NCBI GenBank assembly: GCA_900708905.1
Contig: CAADRB010000002.1
Location: forward strand, 2,493,705 to 2,557,704
Source of the DNA: Hymenolepis diminuta
Taxonomy: Eukaryota; Platyhelminthes; Cestoda; Cyclophyllidea; Hymenolepididae
Length of the DNA: 64,000 nucleotides
Direction: 5' to 3'
Shown: in pieces, positions 1 to 12,030 of the stretch
How the letters are laid out: each line of letters opens with the position of its first letter
Numbering within the stretch: position 1 is the stretch's first letter
Position numbers and translations under genes: made by a program
Notes under the pieces: generated by a model
Database searches by the model: none
Told to the model about the DNA's origin: nothing
The model's input: only the letters and a program-made list of their open reading frames with translations

Positions 1-420
1 TTAACGGCAGGAAAAACGGCCTTCTTTGATCAATCGAAAAGGAGTGATTCTGCAACATGACAATGCCAGACTCCACACTTCAAGAGTAACCAAAAATTTC
101 GTTGAAGAATTTGGCCGGGAAGTCATGCACCACCCACCGTATTCCCCCCATCTTGCACCAACCGATTTTCATCTTTTCAGGAGCCTACAGATTCATTGAA
201 TGAGACAAAGGCTTACTTCAAGAGAAGAAGTCGAAATGAAGAAGCTAGTCTTTTTTGAATCCAAACTGGCTAAATTCTGTGAAAAAGGAATCGGAAAGCT
301 TATGGAAAGATGTAATTAATAAAAATGGTGACTATGTTGAACGCCAAATAAATGTATTTTTGACAACATTTTCACTTTATTTAAAATTATAAAATGAACA
401 GAACTTCTATTACAACCTGA
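1..420 (+). mobile_element. mariner (DD34D) transposon, 3' part, decayed
   Basis: The left edge carries the C-terminal half of a mariner transposase in the + frame, readable from about base 40 to an in-frame stop at 197-199. The motif HDNAR is present with its aspartate at 59-61. A second aspartate, in APTD followed by FHLFRSLQ, lies at 164-166, with exactly 34 residues between them, the mariner D,D34D spacing. Beyond the stop the reading frame is shifted, but residues of the family's C-terminus (EKGIGKLMER) can still be read to about 310. The element appears to end with CAACCTGA at 413-420, next to a TA dinucleotide at 421-422, which fits the inverted-repeat end and TA target site of mariners. 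The 5' part and first catalytic aspartate lie outside the window. The stop and frameshift show it is inactive. Confidence 0.85.
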
Positions 421-422
421 TA
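413..422 (+). repeat. mariner 3' terminal repeat end and TA target site
   Basis: CAACCTGA followed by TA resembles the outer end of mariner terminal inverted repeats and its duplicated TA target. The matching 5' end is off the window, so the inverted repeat cannot be confirmed. Confidence 0.5.
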
Positions 423-2674
423 CGTATGATCCTATTTAAACAATCATTGCCGATTATTAAGTACAACACAGCTAAATTGAAGAGAATAAATAGAGCACTT
501 AACCATATGAATGATTGATTTCCCCATTAATTTATTCATAGACTGGTAAGAATAAACGAGTTTTAATGCAGCAACATTACTCTTGATAGTGACAGAAGCC
601 TTTAAAACGCTTGATCAATCTCTACTTACCTCTTACATGTCCATTTTATCAGAAAATTAGTAGAAACACTTATTATGAGAAATTTTTAACTTTGGAACAT
701 TTGATAAGACAAATATAGGAGCGAAAATTACTCCACGTCTTTTTTTGTTGCAATAAATCATAAAACATGTAAACACCCATCTTATTTAATTTTCAAATAA
801 AAAACGAGCCACTATGTTATCCCACATAATTCGTTTGCTGATTTGATCTACTAGAACAAAAACCAACATATGATAAATGTTGATAAATGTCCCAGTCATC
901 AATAAGGGAGTGCTGAAAAACATTACAATTTGGATTTTAGGGTTCGCACTCATGGTTCTCCAATTGGGAGCAACATCTCACTGCATACCGGCGTAGTCAT
1001 TCGAATTACTGAATGTACATCACCAAGATTGTCAACTTTTTTATCTGACGAATCAGCTACGCACAAGGTATCTTTAGTACGACGAAAACTGTTGACTTCT
1101 GTCCTGATATAATACCTAATGTGCGCCGATGACGTAGTGGTCAATGTACATGTCTATTGTTAATTTTTGGGTCAATAAGTGAGGCTTAGTAGAACGCGGA
1201 GTTCTCATCAACTCAGCTGCATAAGTGCATTAAAACGCACCCGTTTCAAGGGCTTGGAACGATCAAAGTCTCCAAAGCATAATTGATACGTTTGACATCA
1301 TAAGGCGTGTAAATGAATTGGCAAATTTAATGACTAAGCTACTCATGTTTCCTTTCAGCCATCAGTAAACTTTGATATTTTACAAGCAAAAAACACTGTG
1401 AGTACTTTTAATGTGTAGAAACTCGTTAAAAGCTTCTGTGTGATATCAGTATGGTAAAATGGTGAATTCACACATCCATAACAGAGTCCTCTATCTACTC
1501 ATTAGCCTTTACTTCAATGTAATCTACGTTATAACTACGTATATATGACAATTCATATTTCTGCAAAGTTTAGCTGAGCTTTGAAGTGTAACTAAAGGCT
1601 GAAAAATAAAGCTCAAGTCTTGCTAAAACAAACTGCAATTATCCAACTTTCAAGTCTAAATCGAAGAGGAGGAAATGAACGTAAGTATAAAAGCTTTGGT
1701 TAAAAAACACTTAGGTTATGAGGCCATTCATATACTTCTAGGAGTTCAGCTCTGTTGCACAAAGATATATCCTTTTAGAAACTAATAACTAGCAGAAAGC
1801 AACAGTTATTCCCAATAGTTCCTGTGGAAACCAAAGTGTAACGAACAAAAACGCAAATAATAAAGAGAGAGAGAGATAGGAATGAAAACTGAGACAGGGA
1901 ATAAAACGTCCGTGCAGTCAGTAGAAGAGTTGGAATATGTCACACAAACCGGGTGATGAAACGCATGAGTCAACAATGCGATCCAAAAATACTTTTAAGA
2001 AGTATGTAGAAGTACATGTTGAAGGAATTCTTCTCCCGGAGATAGGAAGGCGAAACAATGTTTTTCCGTGCACCAGAAGTGCAATATCAATTCTGCATCA
2101 TCGACACATCGCTGGCACTTCATTACCATAAGAGACTACGGTATGACGAGGTCAATCGTCATTCTTAGATTGGTCTGTTGCCTGACCAATAATATTCTGT
2201 CACATCCCCGGTCAATCACAATTTAAACAGACCCAATTCAAGTGTATAAACAATTTCTAAAGGCTGTCAACAAACGTTAAGTTACCAGACTAGTATTGTT
2301 GAGTTAAATAGTTTTCTGGGTGTTAACAACTACAGCGTACCTAATAATGACCTTGATCACACTTAATAACACCCGGACAAAGATTTTCACAATTACATCA
2401 TTAAAAATAAATATATCATATTTAAAATTAATTCTGTGCCACTTTTGGGAACGTAAAGGACTAATGAACGGTCAGATGAATCACAATAAAGAAAATATTT
2501 CAGATTTCAAACGAAAATTTGCTTAAAAATCTAAACGGTGCATTTTTAACGAATTAACCGTAAAATGGAGGGCGTTAAGAGAAAATACAGGTAGAAAGTG
2601 GTAACATTATGTCAATACAAACATTTCACGTTTTCAGGATGCTGATATATAAAACAAGGGAAATGAACACTTAC
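423..2674. other. Non-coding stretch downstream of the last visible CXXC1 exon
   Basis: About 2.25 kb of AT-rich DNA between the mariner relic and the last recognised CXXC1-like exon. It should be either the next CXXC1 intron or intergenic DNA; the C-terminal CXXC1 exons expected on the minus strand (the cysteine-rich CpG_bind_C part) were not found here. It holds a short GA run near 1864-1876 and one small minus-strand ORF with zinc-finger spacing, listed separately. Nothing else is recognisable. Confidence 0.5.
1995..2129 (-). CDS. Small ORF with one C2H2-like zinc-finger pattern (uncertain)
   Basis: A 44-codon minus-strand ORF with ATG at 2129 (second ATG at 2123) and stop at 1997-1995. 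It contains CQRC (residues 5-8) and then C-x4-C-x12-H-x3-H (Cys20, Cys25, His38, His42) with a Phe and Leu in typical finger positions, which matches a classical C2H2 finger. It has no visible partner exons, and I do not recognise the gene. It could be a real exon, a relic of a zinc-finger gene or chance. It is not the CXXC1 C-terminus, whose cysteine spacing differs. Confidence 0.25.
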   Translation of the reverse strand: MVMKCQRCVDDAELILHFWCTEKHCFAFLSPGEEFLQHVLLHTS

Positions 2675-5600
2675 AATTTCTGAGGAGGTGAGGAGGGACT
2701 TGGATTTGTGGGCTCTCATAATAAGTTTATTTAAGTCCCCAAGTTGGGTCTCCAATTCCATGAGTCGTTTGATGATGGCGTTGCGCTCGGTTCGGACCTC
2801 TTTCAGTCGCTCTCGGTCTGTCCAGTCAGCTTCAGATTCCAGAACAATGCCTGTGGGATCATTGTACCAAGAGGCACGGGCTTCGGGTAGATAACGTTCC
2901 AGGCGCCTAAAAAATATGATAACAGTAATGTGATTTTACTTCTTTAAAAATGTATCCCAATTCTTAGATGTGAATAAGCACTGTGGAATTAAGGGCAACT
3001 ATATTTTGTGAATGTTTTTACTTCCTGTAAATTGTTGCATAGTTTTTTATATTTGGAACAATAAGCGAAATCAAAATGTAAACAGATATTGTTTTGACAG
3101 TAAACTCAAACTTTCTGGAAGAAAAACACAAGTACATAATAAAAAATAGCATACTAAAGATACACTTCAGTATCAAAGGAATTTAAGAAAGATTTACTAA
3201 GGTCATAAGCATCCCAGTTCCGGATGCTTCAAATGCTGAAAGCAAGAAGAGTGAATAGAACGTCTTCTTTCTGAATGCCAATATGTCTTTGATGGTTTTA
3301 TATGTAACTATTGAAAAAAGCTTCTTCACTAATTTAATAATTCACTTTTCCATCACTGCTGTCCATTCTCAATTCTTGGTCTTTTGATATGGGAAAAGTG
3401 GTTGTCTACTGAAAGTAACTAGGAATATCTTTAGTCTCAAGGGGATATCTTGGTCGAGGTTATAGAAATTCAGTGACCCTAACCCTTACAAATCTGATGA
3501 TTTTGATCTTAATTTCCACAATATTCCCTAGGAAACTCAATTATATTACGCAAACTACTTTTACATCCAATTGAGTATTTTCCTTCCCCTTGTCCTCAAA
3601 GTACACTTGCACATCGATTATTGGCTTGGGTTTACCACGTCTTCCTATATAATAAGGCAAGAAGACATCTCTGCCATTTCCCAGCTGTAATTTGGTTAAT
3701 CCGCTTTTATACGCTCTATGTGGACGCATTGGTTTGCCTACTTGCAACGATCTTAAAGTTTTGAGGGGATATCTTAGCACAAACTAGCTGAAGTGCGACA
3801 AATATGGTTGCCATAGACTCTGCGACTCTAGTGACCTGGGTTCTAACTTTCACACTAGAGAACTAAATTGTGTTATCTTGATGCACTCGTGTACATGTTA
3901 CACTTATTTAATGATCATCGATATTCAATAAATAGACAAAATAAGTACTTTCAGAGCGTCGCTACTGCCCCGAGCCTTGCCAAAAAGCCAGTCAGTCATC
4001 ACCACGGGCAATAATCAATAAAGGCGTTCAATAAATAATCGTCCTTAGAGCTATTGGGTATTGCATGCTTTTTTGTCTCGGCTCGAAATAAAACATACCC
4101 GTTGCTTTAAAATAAGATCTAAATTTAAAATCGACCGACCGGCTGTTTGATTAAGAATACAAATACAATGCTAGGTCAGACACATCTGTAATTAGTTAAT
4201 CTTTATATATTACAAAATAAAATAATATTTCAACAATGCTGTGAAGCACCGTAAAGTCCAAAAGTTAATTACGGGCGATCACCACCATACTTTTAAACCA
4301 AGTCCCTAATTAAGATTATACACTGATTGATGTACAATAACATTAAATTTAAATAGTATTGTAGGATCTAATCAGTATGTCCTAGTCAAACTCAGGACAG
4401 CAAAGCTACGCAGTTATAGTTTGATAATCAGTTATGGCTGACAATTCAGACAGCTGCAAAACATGACATTAACAGGGGCGCTAATATGGCTCCTTAATTT
4501 CAGTAAGCGGACGAGATAAATACAGAAACTAAAACCCATATCCTTCCTTTTGCGATTAAGGCATAAATGAAATTGCCGTATTTCAGTGCGACCCTAAGAT
4601 GAACAAGCAGGGATAAATGTAGGGAATTTACAGCTAGCCTAGCTACCTAGTACGTGGGATTTCAATGCAGATACCTTAATGTGCGCGAGGCATATGTCCG
4701 AATTAGGAATCGACAAAATGGAGATTGAATGTGCTGCTTTTGGAACGGAAAATTCGTGAGAAGAAGCGTATCTGAACAGTGATCATGTGGACCGACTGAG
4801 ATAAATAGCGCAATAGCTAACGATAATTATAATATTAAGGCACTCAGTCTGATTTTTGGGATGTACTCAGTGTTACTTATGCATTAATTGGAAAAAGTAA
4901 AATCTAGCTAAGCTGCAGATGTGCAGTTTACCTATGTAAGCAGCCGAACACGCTAGTTAACAAGAACGCAGACCAGCATGAGAGAACAGTAGTCAGTGGT
5001 TAGGACATGAGATATACTCAACCAATATTCCGTGATACTTGAGAGGATTGTGGTCATCGGGTGATGTTATCGCTTCATCTGACCCTCTGTACACTCCAAT
5101 CCTTTTTGACCTCTTTTTCTATCTTTCATGCATTTTATAGACTTTATGCTCATTCATACTAACTTGTCTTGTCTATAAGATATTCCTTGATAAAGACTTA
5201 TTTAGACCACGCTTCTTACACCTAATTTGCAATTGACTCAACGAAGTTAATGAGGCAATGATAGGTATATGTAAGTGCTCAAGATGCTGAGTGTCATCAC
5301 CAATCGGATTGGAAGGTGATCGGTTAGTAATCACACATCGATTTTCTTTCAACGCATTCCCCGAATTTTATATTAATGTTTGTTGGATTCACTTGAGCAT
5401 AACCAGTCTCGTGTTCCTTCTCATAAATGGATGGGTCGTTGGAACCAAGCCAGTCACAGATTTATGACTAAAGTCAGATCCTACAATACATGACGGTAAT
5501 TATTTCTAATAATCAAAAACATATATTTTGGCTTTTTAACCCCCTCTTTCCAATTTTTCTTAACCTATTCTTTAGCATACACGGTTTTAATTTTACGGGA

Positions 5601-8600
5601 CAATATAACAATACAAATATTCATGCCACACTCTCTATCTTCCTCCTATCTTGTTATGTGGTGAAAATCATAGAATCTAGAAAAATGGTTATTAAGCGAG
5701 AGCTCCCTATCCATAGACTCGATTGAATGGATACAACACGAATGGCAATTAGAATCATGACCTGTAACGACAATCAATTAATCACATTAAAAGTGAACTT
5801 AAAGTCATCCTGAAACGTTCAAATATTGTATTAGGACGGGAAGACGTACCAAAAGTGAAGAAGCTCGACCTGTTCGATAACCGGAATAGACAGCTAGTAT
5901 CCACATTCGCCATACAACACGCATAAAAGTAGATATTGTATATTACCAAAAAAGCGAATTTCCATATCCAAAAACTCGCCATATATTGCTCTCTTATCCA
6001 TATAAGAATAGAGATACACATTTCCCTCTACAACCGATTTGGTAAACGAACAGTAGTCATTCAACCAAAATCTGAAGTAACAACACTACCAAGCAAAAAA
6101 TTGGCAAATAAAAAGAAAAGACCATTTTTCGGTCACGTAACTCTCTAAAATCACAAAAATGACACAAAAAGATGAATTTTTACTCTGTGAAAGCGTAGGG
6201 TCATTTTATAGGAGATAGACGTAAAAAACGTAGATGGAAGTTAAAGCAGCTAATGTTCATGAGAAGACCACAAAGCAAATATGAGTGAAAGTGTTTCAAG
6301 CTGATCCGCTTAACTATTTTAGTGAGAAATGGCCATAGTGACCCGTTTAGACACGAAGGAAGAAGACAAACTGCTAACAACTTAACAAACAACCCTCTTC
6401 TCCTTCATTAAGAAATTACTGCCGCTTGTATACAGCCTTGGACTATGAGCTTAATTGATTGCCGATAACTGCAATAGTAGCAAGATCGCACTATCAGGTA
6501 CGGGCGTGGAAAATCGGAAATCAATAAAGCAGTGAACGAGGAATAAAACCCGTATACTTTGTTCAGGTGCACCGATATATTTAATTTATTTACCTACCAA
6601 TTTTATAATTTCTAAATGCATAAGCTACCTAGTTATAGAGTACGTTAGCTAACAAGATTTACCTACACTTTGAAATAGAAAACCTTTAAAATATTGTACT
6701 TATTCTGCATTTGAGTATGAATGCCAGAAAGCCGAGATTCTCTTATTTTTAAAGGTCAACAGAAAACCATGACACAGTGAATACAACTTTTACCGATTGC
6801 ACTCGCATCACATGCGGAAGAAGCATAAACATGATCTTACAAACAACAAACGACGTCCTTAGCGAATCCAATTCACTCCCAACTACTTATACAGTAATAA
6901 GTACGTAGTGCATTCAATGGAATTAAACATTACTTCAGGGCTAATGTAAGACCACATTCCTTTGAGCAGTATTTAGTAGTTGAATCTGCAGCAGGACGTG
7001 TACATCCAGGTCCAAGACACTGACGTGGTGATTCAGATTCCTTTCTGGGTTCTGGTACATTCAGTCGCACTCGTCGGCGTCCATTCTGTTCTGAGAAATT
7101 ACTCATCGATTGTTGAGAAGTGACCTTGGGAGGGGGCCTGCGTGGTGCTTTACTGCCGGTAGAACCATTTTTTCGAGGTCGCCAGTTGAGACTCGAACTT
7201 GAGGATTTGCGTGGAAGTGGCCTAACTGGGGGTTTGTGTCTGTGGTCGTCTCTTATACGCTAAAATAGAATGAAAAGATCAAATCGGAATTCGATATAAA
7301 TAGGCAATTCTAGAAGTGAATCAGACATTTAAGACAAAACATAATACGAACGACCTACAGATCTAGAAAAGGATCAAAAAGTTCGTTTGAACATGACTTT
7401 TGAAAGTGTAAACAGATCAGGTTAGTACAACTGATCTGACTACCAGTATTCAAAATGACACTCGATGGACTTCCAGCAAAACAATAACAAGACGTCTGAA
7501 AGATCCAAAATACTTCTAGAAAATTTTTTTATTTGTATCACTGAAACATGAAGTTGAACAATGTCCCGTTATGGAGTATTCACATCAAATGATAAATTAT
7601 TCCCCTTTTGAAAAATGAGTGGTTATTTTTCTCTCACCCTTAATGCATTCTCACCGGCCGAGCGTTCGGAAGATTGCGCTCGATTAGAAGTCTTTCGAGT
7701 AGGAACTTGCATTGGATTCTATTTTTATAAAGACAAAGAAAGATATTTATTTTTGATATAAGAACGTGGTGTACAACTGTTCAAAAAATTCCTCTATATT
7801 ATCAATTACTTTCACATTCAAACGAAATATTCTAAAGGAAAGCTGAACCACCAAACCAAGGCCTCAAGGCCACTACAATGCCCTGAACATGTCATATCAA
7901 ATGAAAAATAGGACTGGATTAGAACGTTACACTGAATCAGCACTATTGAATAGCCGCAATTGAAATTTCATAAAGAGATAGGTGTTAGGCAAATAAGCAT
8001 TAGTCGGAAATCGATACACGCCTATTTTTAATTATAAACGAACGCATATATAAACTGATCACTGTAGATATTTTTTGAACTAACCGATACAAGCCTGTCC
8101 GATTTTGTGTCTTGGACACGTCAATATGAAGAAAAGACAACATATACGTAAGATGTTCAAGATTAAGTTCCCTCATAGCTGTAAACCCAAAAACTATATG
8201 AGAAAAAAACGTGAACTAGTTGGATCAGCCAATCTACGTTTTTAAAATCTGTAGGGCAAGATCATTACAAATGTTTTTTTTAACTCTAGACAGATGCACA
8301 CATTAATCCATGCAAAATAGACTTAGGGAAATGTTTGCATTTAGTAAGCAGACAAAATCCAATTGAGGTGATAAACAACTGTAATAGCTCAAATCAAATC
8401 ATTTCATGGGAAAAATTTCTTTTTACTAGCCCGTACTTCCAAAACATCAAGATGTTACAGATGACAAATTCAGTTTATATGTTGAACGAAGAGTGAACTC
8501 TGCGAAGGCAACTGAAAATCCAAATCTGGTTACTGCACGATAAATACCACCGATAATATAAATAGTAAAGATTTACCCTAGAGGATCCAATGCGGGCATT

Positions 8601-8750
8601 CCAGTCTTCGTCGTCGGTATCGTCATCATCAATAAATTCCTCATCTGCATCTTCGTCAGATTCGTCGAAGTCCTCTTCTTGAATATATTCATCTTCCTCT
8701 GGAGAGTCGGAATGATACCCTCGAACTGATCTCCCACAATCATAACTCAT
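2675..8750 (-). CDS. CXXC1: CXXC-type zinc finger protein 1 (CFP1)-like, partial, four exons
   Basis: This encodes part of the CpG-binding subunit of the SET1/COMPASS histone H3K4 methyltransferase complex, a nuclear protein. Exons on the minus strand are 8750-8577, 7718-7638, 7259-6934 and 2906-2675, and all joins keep frame (271 codons). Exon 1 is very acidic (EEDEYIQEED and runs of D). Exons 2-3 are basic and Ser/Arg/Pro-rich. Exon 3 ends with RQCLGPGCTRPA and KYCSKECG, the zinc motif that precedes the CpG_bind_C region in CFP1, and exon 4 (RLERYLPEARASWYNDP, then a charged coiled coil) continues that homology in the same order as the animal protein. Introns are 858, 378 and 4027 nt. The ATG at 8750 follows CAG+A, so exon 1 may instead be internal. 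The N-terminal PHD and CXXC domains and the C-terminal half were not found. The family identity is strong; the gene ends are open. Confidence 0.8.
2907..6933 (-). other. CXXC1-like intron 3 (4.0 kb)
   Basis: Large intron with donor at 6933 (GTAATG) and acceptor AG at 2908-2907 on the minus strand. It is AT-rich and mostly featureless. It contains one exon-like minus-strand ORF (3559-3737, listed separately), and a short repeated phrase, GGGGATATCTT, near 3440 and 3760. No other coding signal was seen. Confidence 0.6.
3559..3737 (-). other. Exon-like open segment of unknown identity
   Basis: Within the long CXXC1-like intron, a minus-strand segment stays open for 79 codons (3780-3541) and has an AG acceptor before 3737 and a possible GTAGTT donor after 3559. 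The peptide is basic, with GRRGKPKPIIDVQVYFED near its end. No family was recognised. It could be a cryptic exon, a nested gene fragment, an old repeat or chance. Confidence 0.2.
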
Positions 8751-10297
8751 TCTGATTCAATTACAGTATAAATGAAGAAACAAAAAGTATGGAATTTTAC
8801 CTAATAAAATGCAAACGGAAGTTCAAAAGTAGTTCAATAGCGTAATCTGATTAAAATAATAGAGTTTAAGTAAACGCCTAATAATGAAACAACAACGATT
8901 AAAGAAATTACATGCATACTAAGATGAGAAAAAAATTGTGAACTTAACGGATTTCACATTGGAACTTTTTTATGATAAATAATCACCACATTAAATGAAA
9001 TTTTAGAGCCTTTGTTGATTATTTGGTTAAGTAAATGAACAGATTACACTGCAAGAGGCCGCTAATCGCGCAAAAGCTAGTAAATAATCTGCTTTAAGCA
9101 ACCAATGACGAAGAAGACCTAAAAATTGTGGAACTGATGTTAATGAAATATTTTTATCTGAATTTCACTATAAAAAATATGAACTTCACTTCAATATATG
9201 TTATGTTTCCCGATCTATTTTACAATCTTGCATATATAGCATAATATCTTAATAATCAACTGTGAAATTGTGCTATTTTCTTCGTCGTTCTAAAGAACAT
9301 ATCACAGACATCTAACAATTATTATGTAAAATTGGCATACAAAAATCATTTCATGAATTCATTATATGAGTGTTATTATTTACTATTTTCTAGCCACTAC
9401 CAAGTTTTACCCAACAAAACATGCATATAGCCAAGATTAAAATCCAAGCGTAGATTCATGCGGATATTCGTAATTTTTCTTCGAATATTAGGATTCGGAT
9501 AATTTCATATTTTATGAAAAAGGCTTTTAAACATTGTAAGGAATACGTAAATGCATACATATTTGTGCTTCCGACTAAATACATTCCATAATGATAATTT
9601 CAATAAAGCATTATAATTTTTCTTTGCTTTTTGGAGTAAACTTAACTTGACGTGGTTGTTAATTAAAACTATACTTGTTGCCTCCACTGTCAAATTTTAT
9701 ACTCACTGAAATGCCAACTTTTTTACTGGTTGAAACTGGTGTCACACATCAATGGCCTTTTCAAAATATTTGAAATGCTTTATTGTTAACTTTCAAACAG
9801 AAAGATCCTCAAATATTGGCTAACTTTTAACAATTATTTCCCTCATTTTGAAGTGCGACAAGCTTTCATTTTTATAGAATTACAGTAATTGTGATTTCTG
9901 AAGGAAATTGGCAGATTAGGTTCGCGAATTTTTGATGATCTAAGATGCTTCTGTGCCACTAAATACTTTACATTTTCATCAAATATTGCTTTCAGATATT
10001 TGGAGACATTAAAATAGCTAAAACGTTTAATCATAACTAGAAAATACCTACCACCATTTATGAACATTATTTACGTTAATGATAACAATCGACGTATTTG
10101 AGAGTAATGCATTCAGTAGCTCTATCAATTCAACTGAGATTGCAGTTTAGAACTATAACTCCCTCTTCCGATTTACAGTCATATTGTACATGTATTGGTT
10201 TACTGATGATACTGTAGGCCATTTTTTAAAATGAGGACAGGTATCTGTTACTCTACGTCATTCTAATGACACCTGTCGCGTATATCCAGATGCAACT
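8751..10297. other. Upstream flank of CXXC1-like exons, nothing recognised
   Basis: About 1.5 kb of AT-rich DNA between the first recognised CXXC1-like exon and the LTR element. Short lysine-rich ORFs occur on the minus strand but lack splice signals or recognisable motifs. The missing PHD/CXXC exons of CXXC1 were searched for here by eye without success. Confidence 0.5.
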
Positions 10298-10620
10298 TGT
10301 AATAACGGGTTACGTATCGGGGTTAGATAGTTCAAATAGAATAGAATAAGCCAAGTCACTCATCTCGCCGAATTAGTTCAGAGGTGGCAGGCAAGCTACC
10401 CCCAATTTATTAACTAGTATATTAGGTTTACATATAAAACATTTCTTCGTTAGACATCAGTCACGTCTCGTCGTCGATGTCTCGGTGTGATGATAGATAC
10501 CTGTTTAGGTATTTATGTGCAAATACGCAAGTACACAGTGGGACCGCCTGTGGACAATATAGTGGAGTAGTCAATCATTTCTAATCGCCAGGTTTTGATA
10601 GACATCTGCTGGCTGTAGCA
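10298..10620 (-). repeat. LTR (3' LTR in element orientation)
   Basis: 323 nt, TGTAATAACG...CTGTAGCA on the + strand. It aligns along its length with 11720-12030, including shared blocks such as AAACATTTCTTCGTTAGAC, CTCGTCGTCGATG and ATCTGCTGGCT. Divergence, including small indels, shows the insertion is old. Confidence 0.8.
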
Positions 10621-11102
10621 TCTCTCATCGAAATATGAGACATCCATCTTGGGGATCCGAGACAAGCCCTTCGGTTGGTCATGACATTGTCTAATGTCCG
10701 GTATTTGTTTTGTACATGTTAATGTCTCTTAAATTGAAAACATGTGAGAGTTGTTTGGGAAAAATATCATTTTCTCATATTTAGTAAGCCCGTTTGTAGA
10801 TTTGATCACCAGTCCGCCTTTGTCAACAGGTCGTAAAGGAGACGAGAGGAATGTCATCAAGTTCTGGTAGTACATGGAGGTTATATCTTGATCGATTTTT
10901 TCGCGTAGTTGCTCTACATCGTGGATCACCGACTGTTCGGGAGTTAGAGAACTGTAAGATATAGAACAAAAAATTAATATCATCAGAGCTATTTAAAGAA
11001 TGGTATCTTTCACAATGTGACAGATCAATCCCTCTTGGTCTGAGTTAACGCTCTTTTATTGTTCGAATTCTGCCTCGTTGAACTGCTCATAGAAGACTCT
11101 CG

Positions 11103-11200
11103 GTAGAAGTCTTTTTTGTGACCATTTTCGTTACAGTTCTGGCAGCGACGTCTTCGATAAGCCAATCTCGATGATAACGACATTCTCCACAAAATCGGCA
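11103..11200 (-). pseudogene. Gag zinc-knuckle relic
   Basis: Two CCHC-type knuckles can be recognised on the minus strand: CRFCGE..RYHRD, and, in a shifted frame, CQNCNENGHKKDFY, in which the last cysteine is a tyrosine. The frame change and the lost ligand show it no longer encodes working gag nucleocapsid. Confidence 0.6.
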
Positions 11201-11701
11201 TCTTGAAAGTGACTGCATCTGATATCTGTCGGCTAATTGTCGGATGAGGAGTGGATCTCTTCTATCGATAGATGATCGGTATTTTCGGGTTCTCTCCGCT
11301 TGAACGACAAGACCTCTTGACATCAAGTTTTTTTTATTTTTCGGAGTTATATCTCGTAAAACCTTGGACGAACTGTCTGCTACGGATTATGAGTGACTAT
11401 ACAAATGTCGGGGAACTTTAACCTCCAAGTCAAAATTTCGATCATGTTATTCGACCCTTTCGCTTGTCAAGAAAATGTAGTTAATGACTTCATTGTCATT
11501 TCGAGAAAAAGTATCGGGCCTCATGGTACCGCAAGATATGGTGTGGTCACTACGAAGAGTCACATCATTGAAGAGCTCCGTCGTCTTCGTCGAAATCGTC
11601 TGTTTGCCATCACATTTCCATTGTAAGAAGTGAAATGAGATCCGATTCTTGAGCTGCCGTCTGTGTCTCCAGCCGATATGTGGATGACACCAATGAATTC
11701 A

Positions 11702-11719
11702 TCTGCTACTGCGTCGCCA
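11702..11719 (-). other. Putative tRNA primer-binding site
   Basis: The 18 nt directly inside the LTR read TGGCGACGCAGTAGCAGA on the minus strand. TGG pairs with the CCA end of a tRNA and the rest would pair with its acceptor and T-arm side. The tRNA cannot be named without a tRNA set for this species. Confidence 0.6.
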
Positions 11720-12030
11720 TGTAATAATGTTATGGTCACATCGATCGAATAGATGGAACAAGTCAAGTCACTCATGTTGCTGGATCAGTTCGGAGATGAC
11801 AGGTAAATCACCCCCAGATTTATTAATAAATAAATCAGGTTTATATACAAAACATTTCTTCGTTAGACGTCAGTCATGTCTCGTCGTCGATGGTGTGATG
11901 ATCGGCACCTGTTGAAGTATCTATGTACAAACACGCAAGCACACTACTTATGGACACTATAGTGGAGATCTTATCGCCAGTCAATCACTTCTAGTGGCCA
12001 AGTGTGAATAGGCATCTGCTGGCTATAGCA
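11720..12030 (-). repeat. LTR (5' LTR in element orientation)
   Basis: 311 nt, TGTAATAATG...CTATAGCA on the + strand, the partner of 10298-10620. The primer-binding site lies directly at its left edge on the minus strand. Confidence 0.8.

Larger units (their letters stand above)
10298..12030 (-). mobile_element. Short decayed LTR retrotransposon (TRIM-like or internally deleted)
   Basis: Two direct repeats of 323 and 311 nt, both starting TGTAATAA and ending TAGCA (TG...CA), enclose only 1.1 kb. Read on the minus strand, the base next to the 11720-12030 LTR begins TGG, the expected start of a tRNA primer-binding site, and a purine run (GATGAGAGA) abuts the other LTR as a short polypurine tract. 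A gag-type pair of zinc knuckles lies at 11200-11103, broken by indels. There is no protease, reverse transcriptase or integrase. Flanking bases (CAACT left, TAAAC right) do not show a clear target duplication, so the flanks have drifted or rearranged. The element is non-autonomous. Confidence 0.8.

Noticed and set aside
930..1144. Overlapping ORFs on both strands near 1 kb
   Set aside because: No motif, no splice signals and no family resemblance in either frame.
7655..7718. Using the GTGAGA donor after 7655 for CXXC1-like exon 2
   Set aside because: It gives a phase that runs into a stop in the next exon; the second GTGAGA, after 7638, keeps frame with the conserved RQCLGPGC exon.
10450..10490. 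Possible hammerhead ribozyme in the LTRs (minus strand CTGATG...GAAGAAA)
   Set aside because: The conserved CUGAUGA core is broken (CUGAUGU in one LTR, CUGACGU in the other) and no stem II can be drawn between the core pieces.
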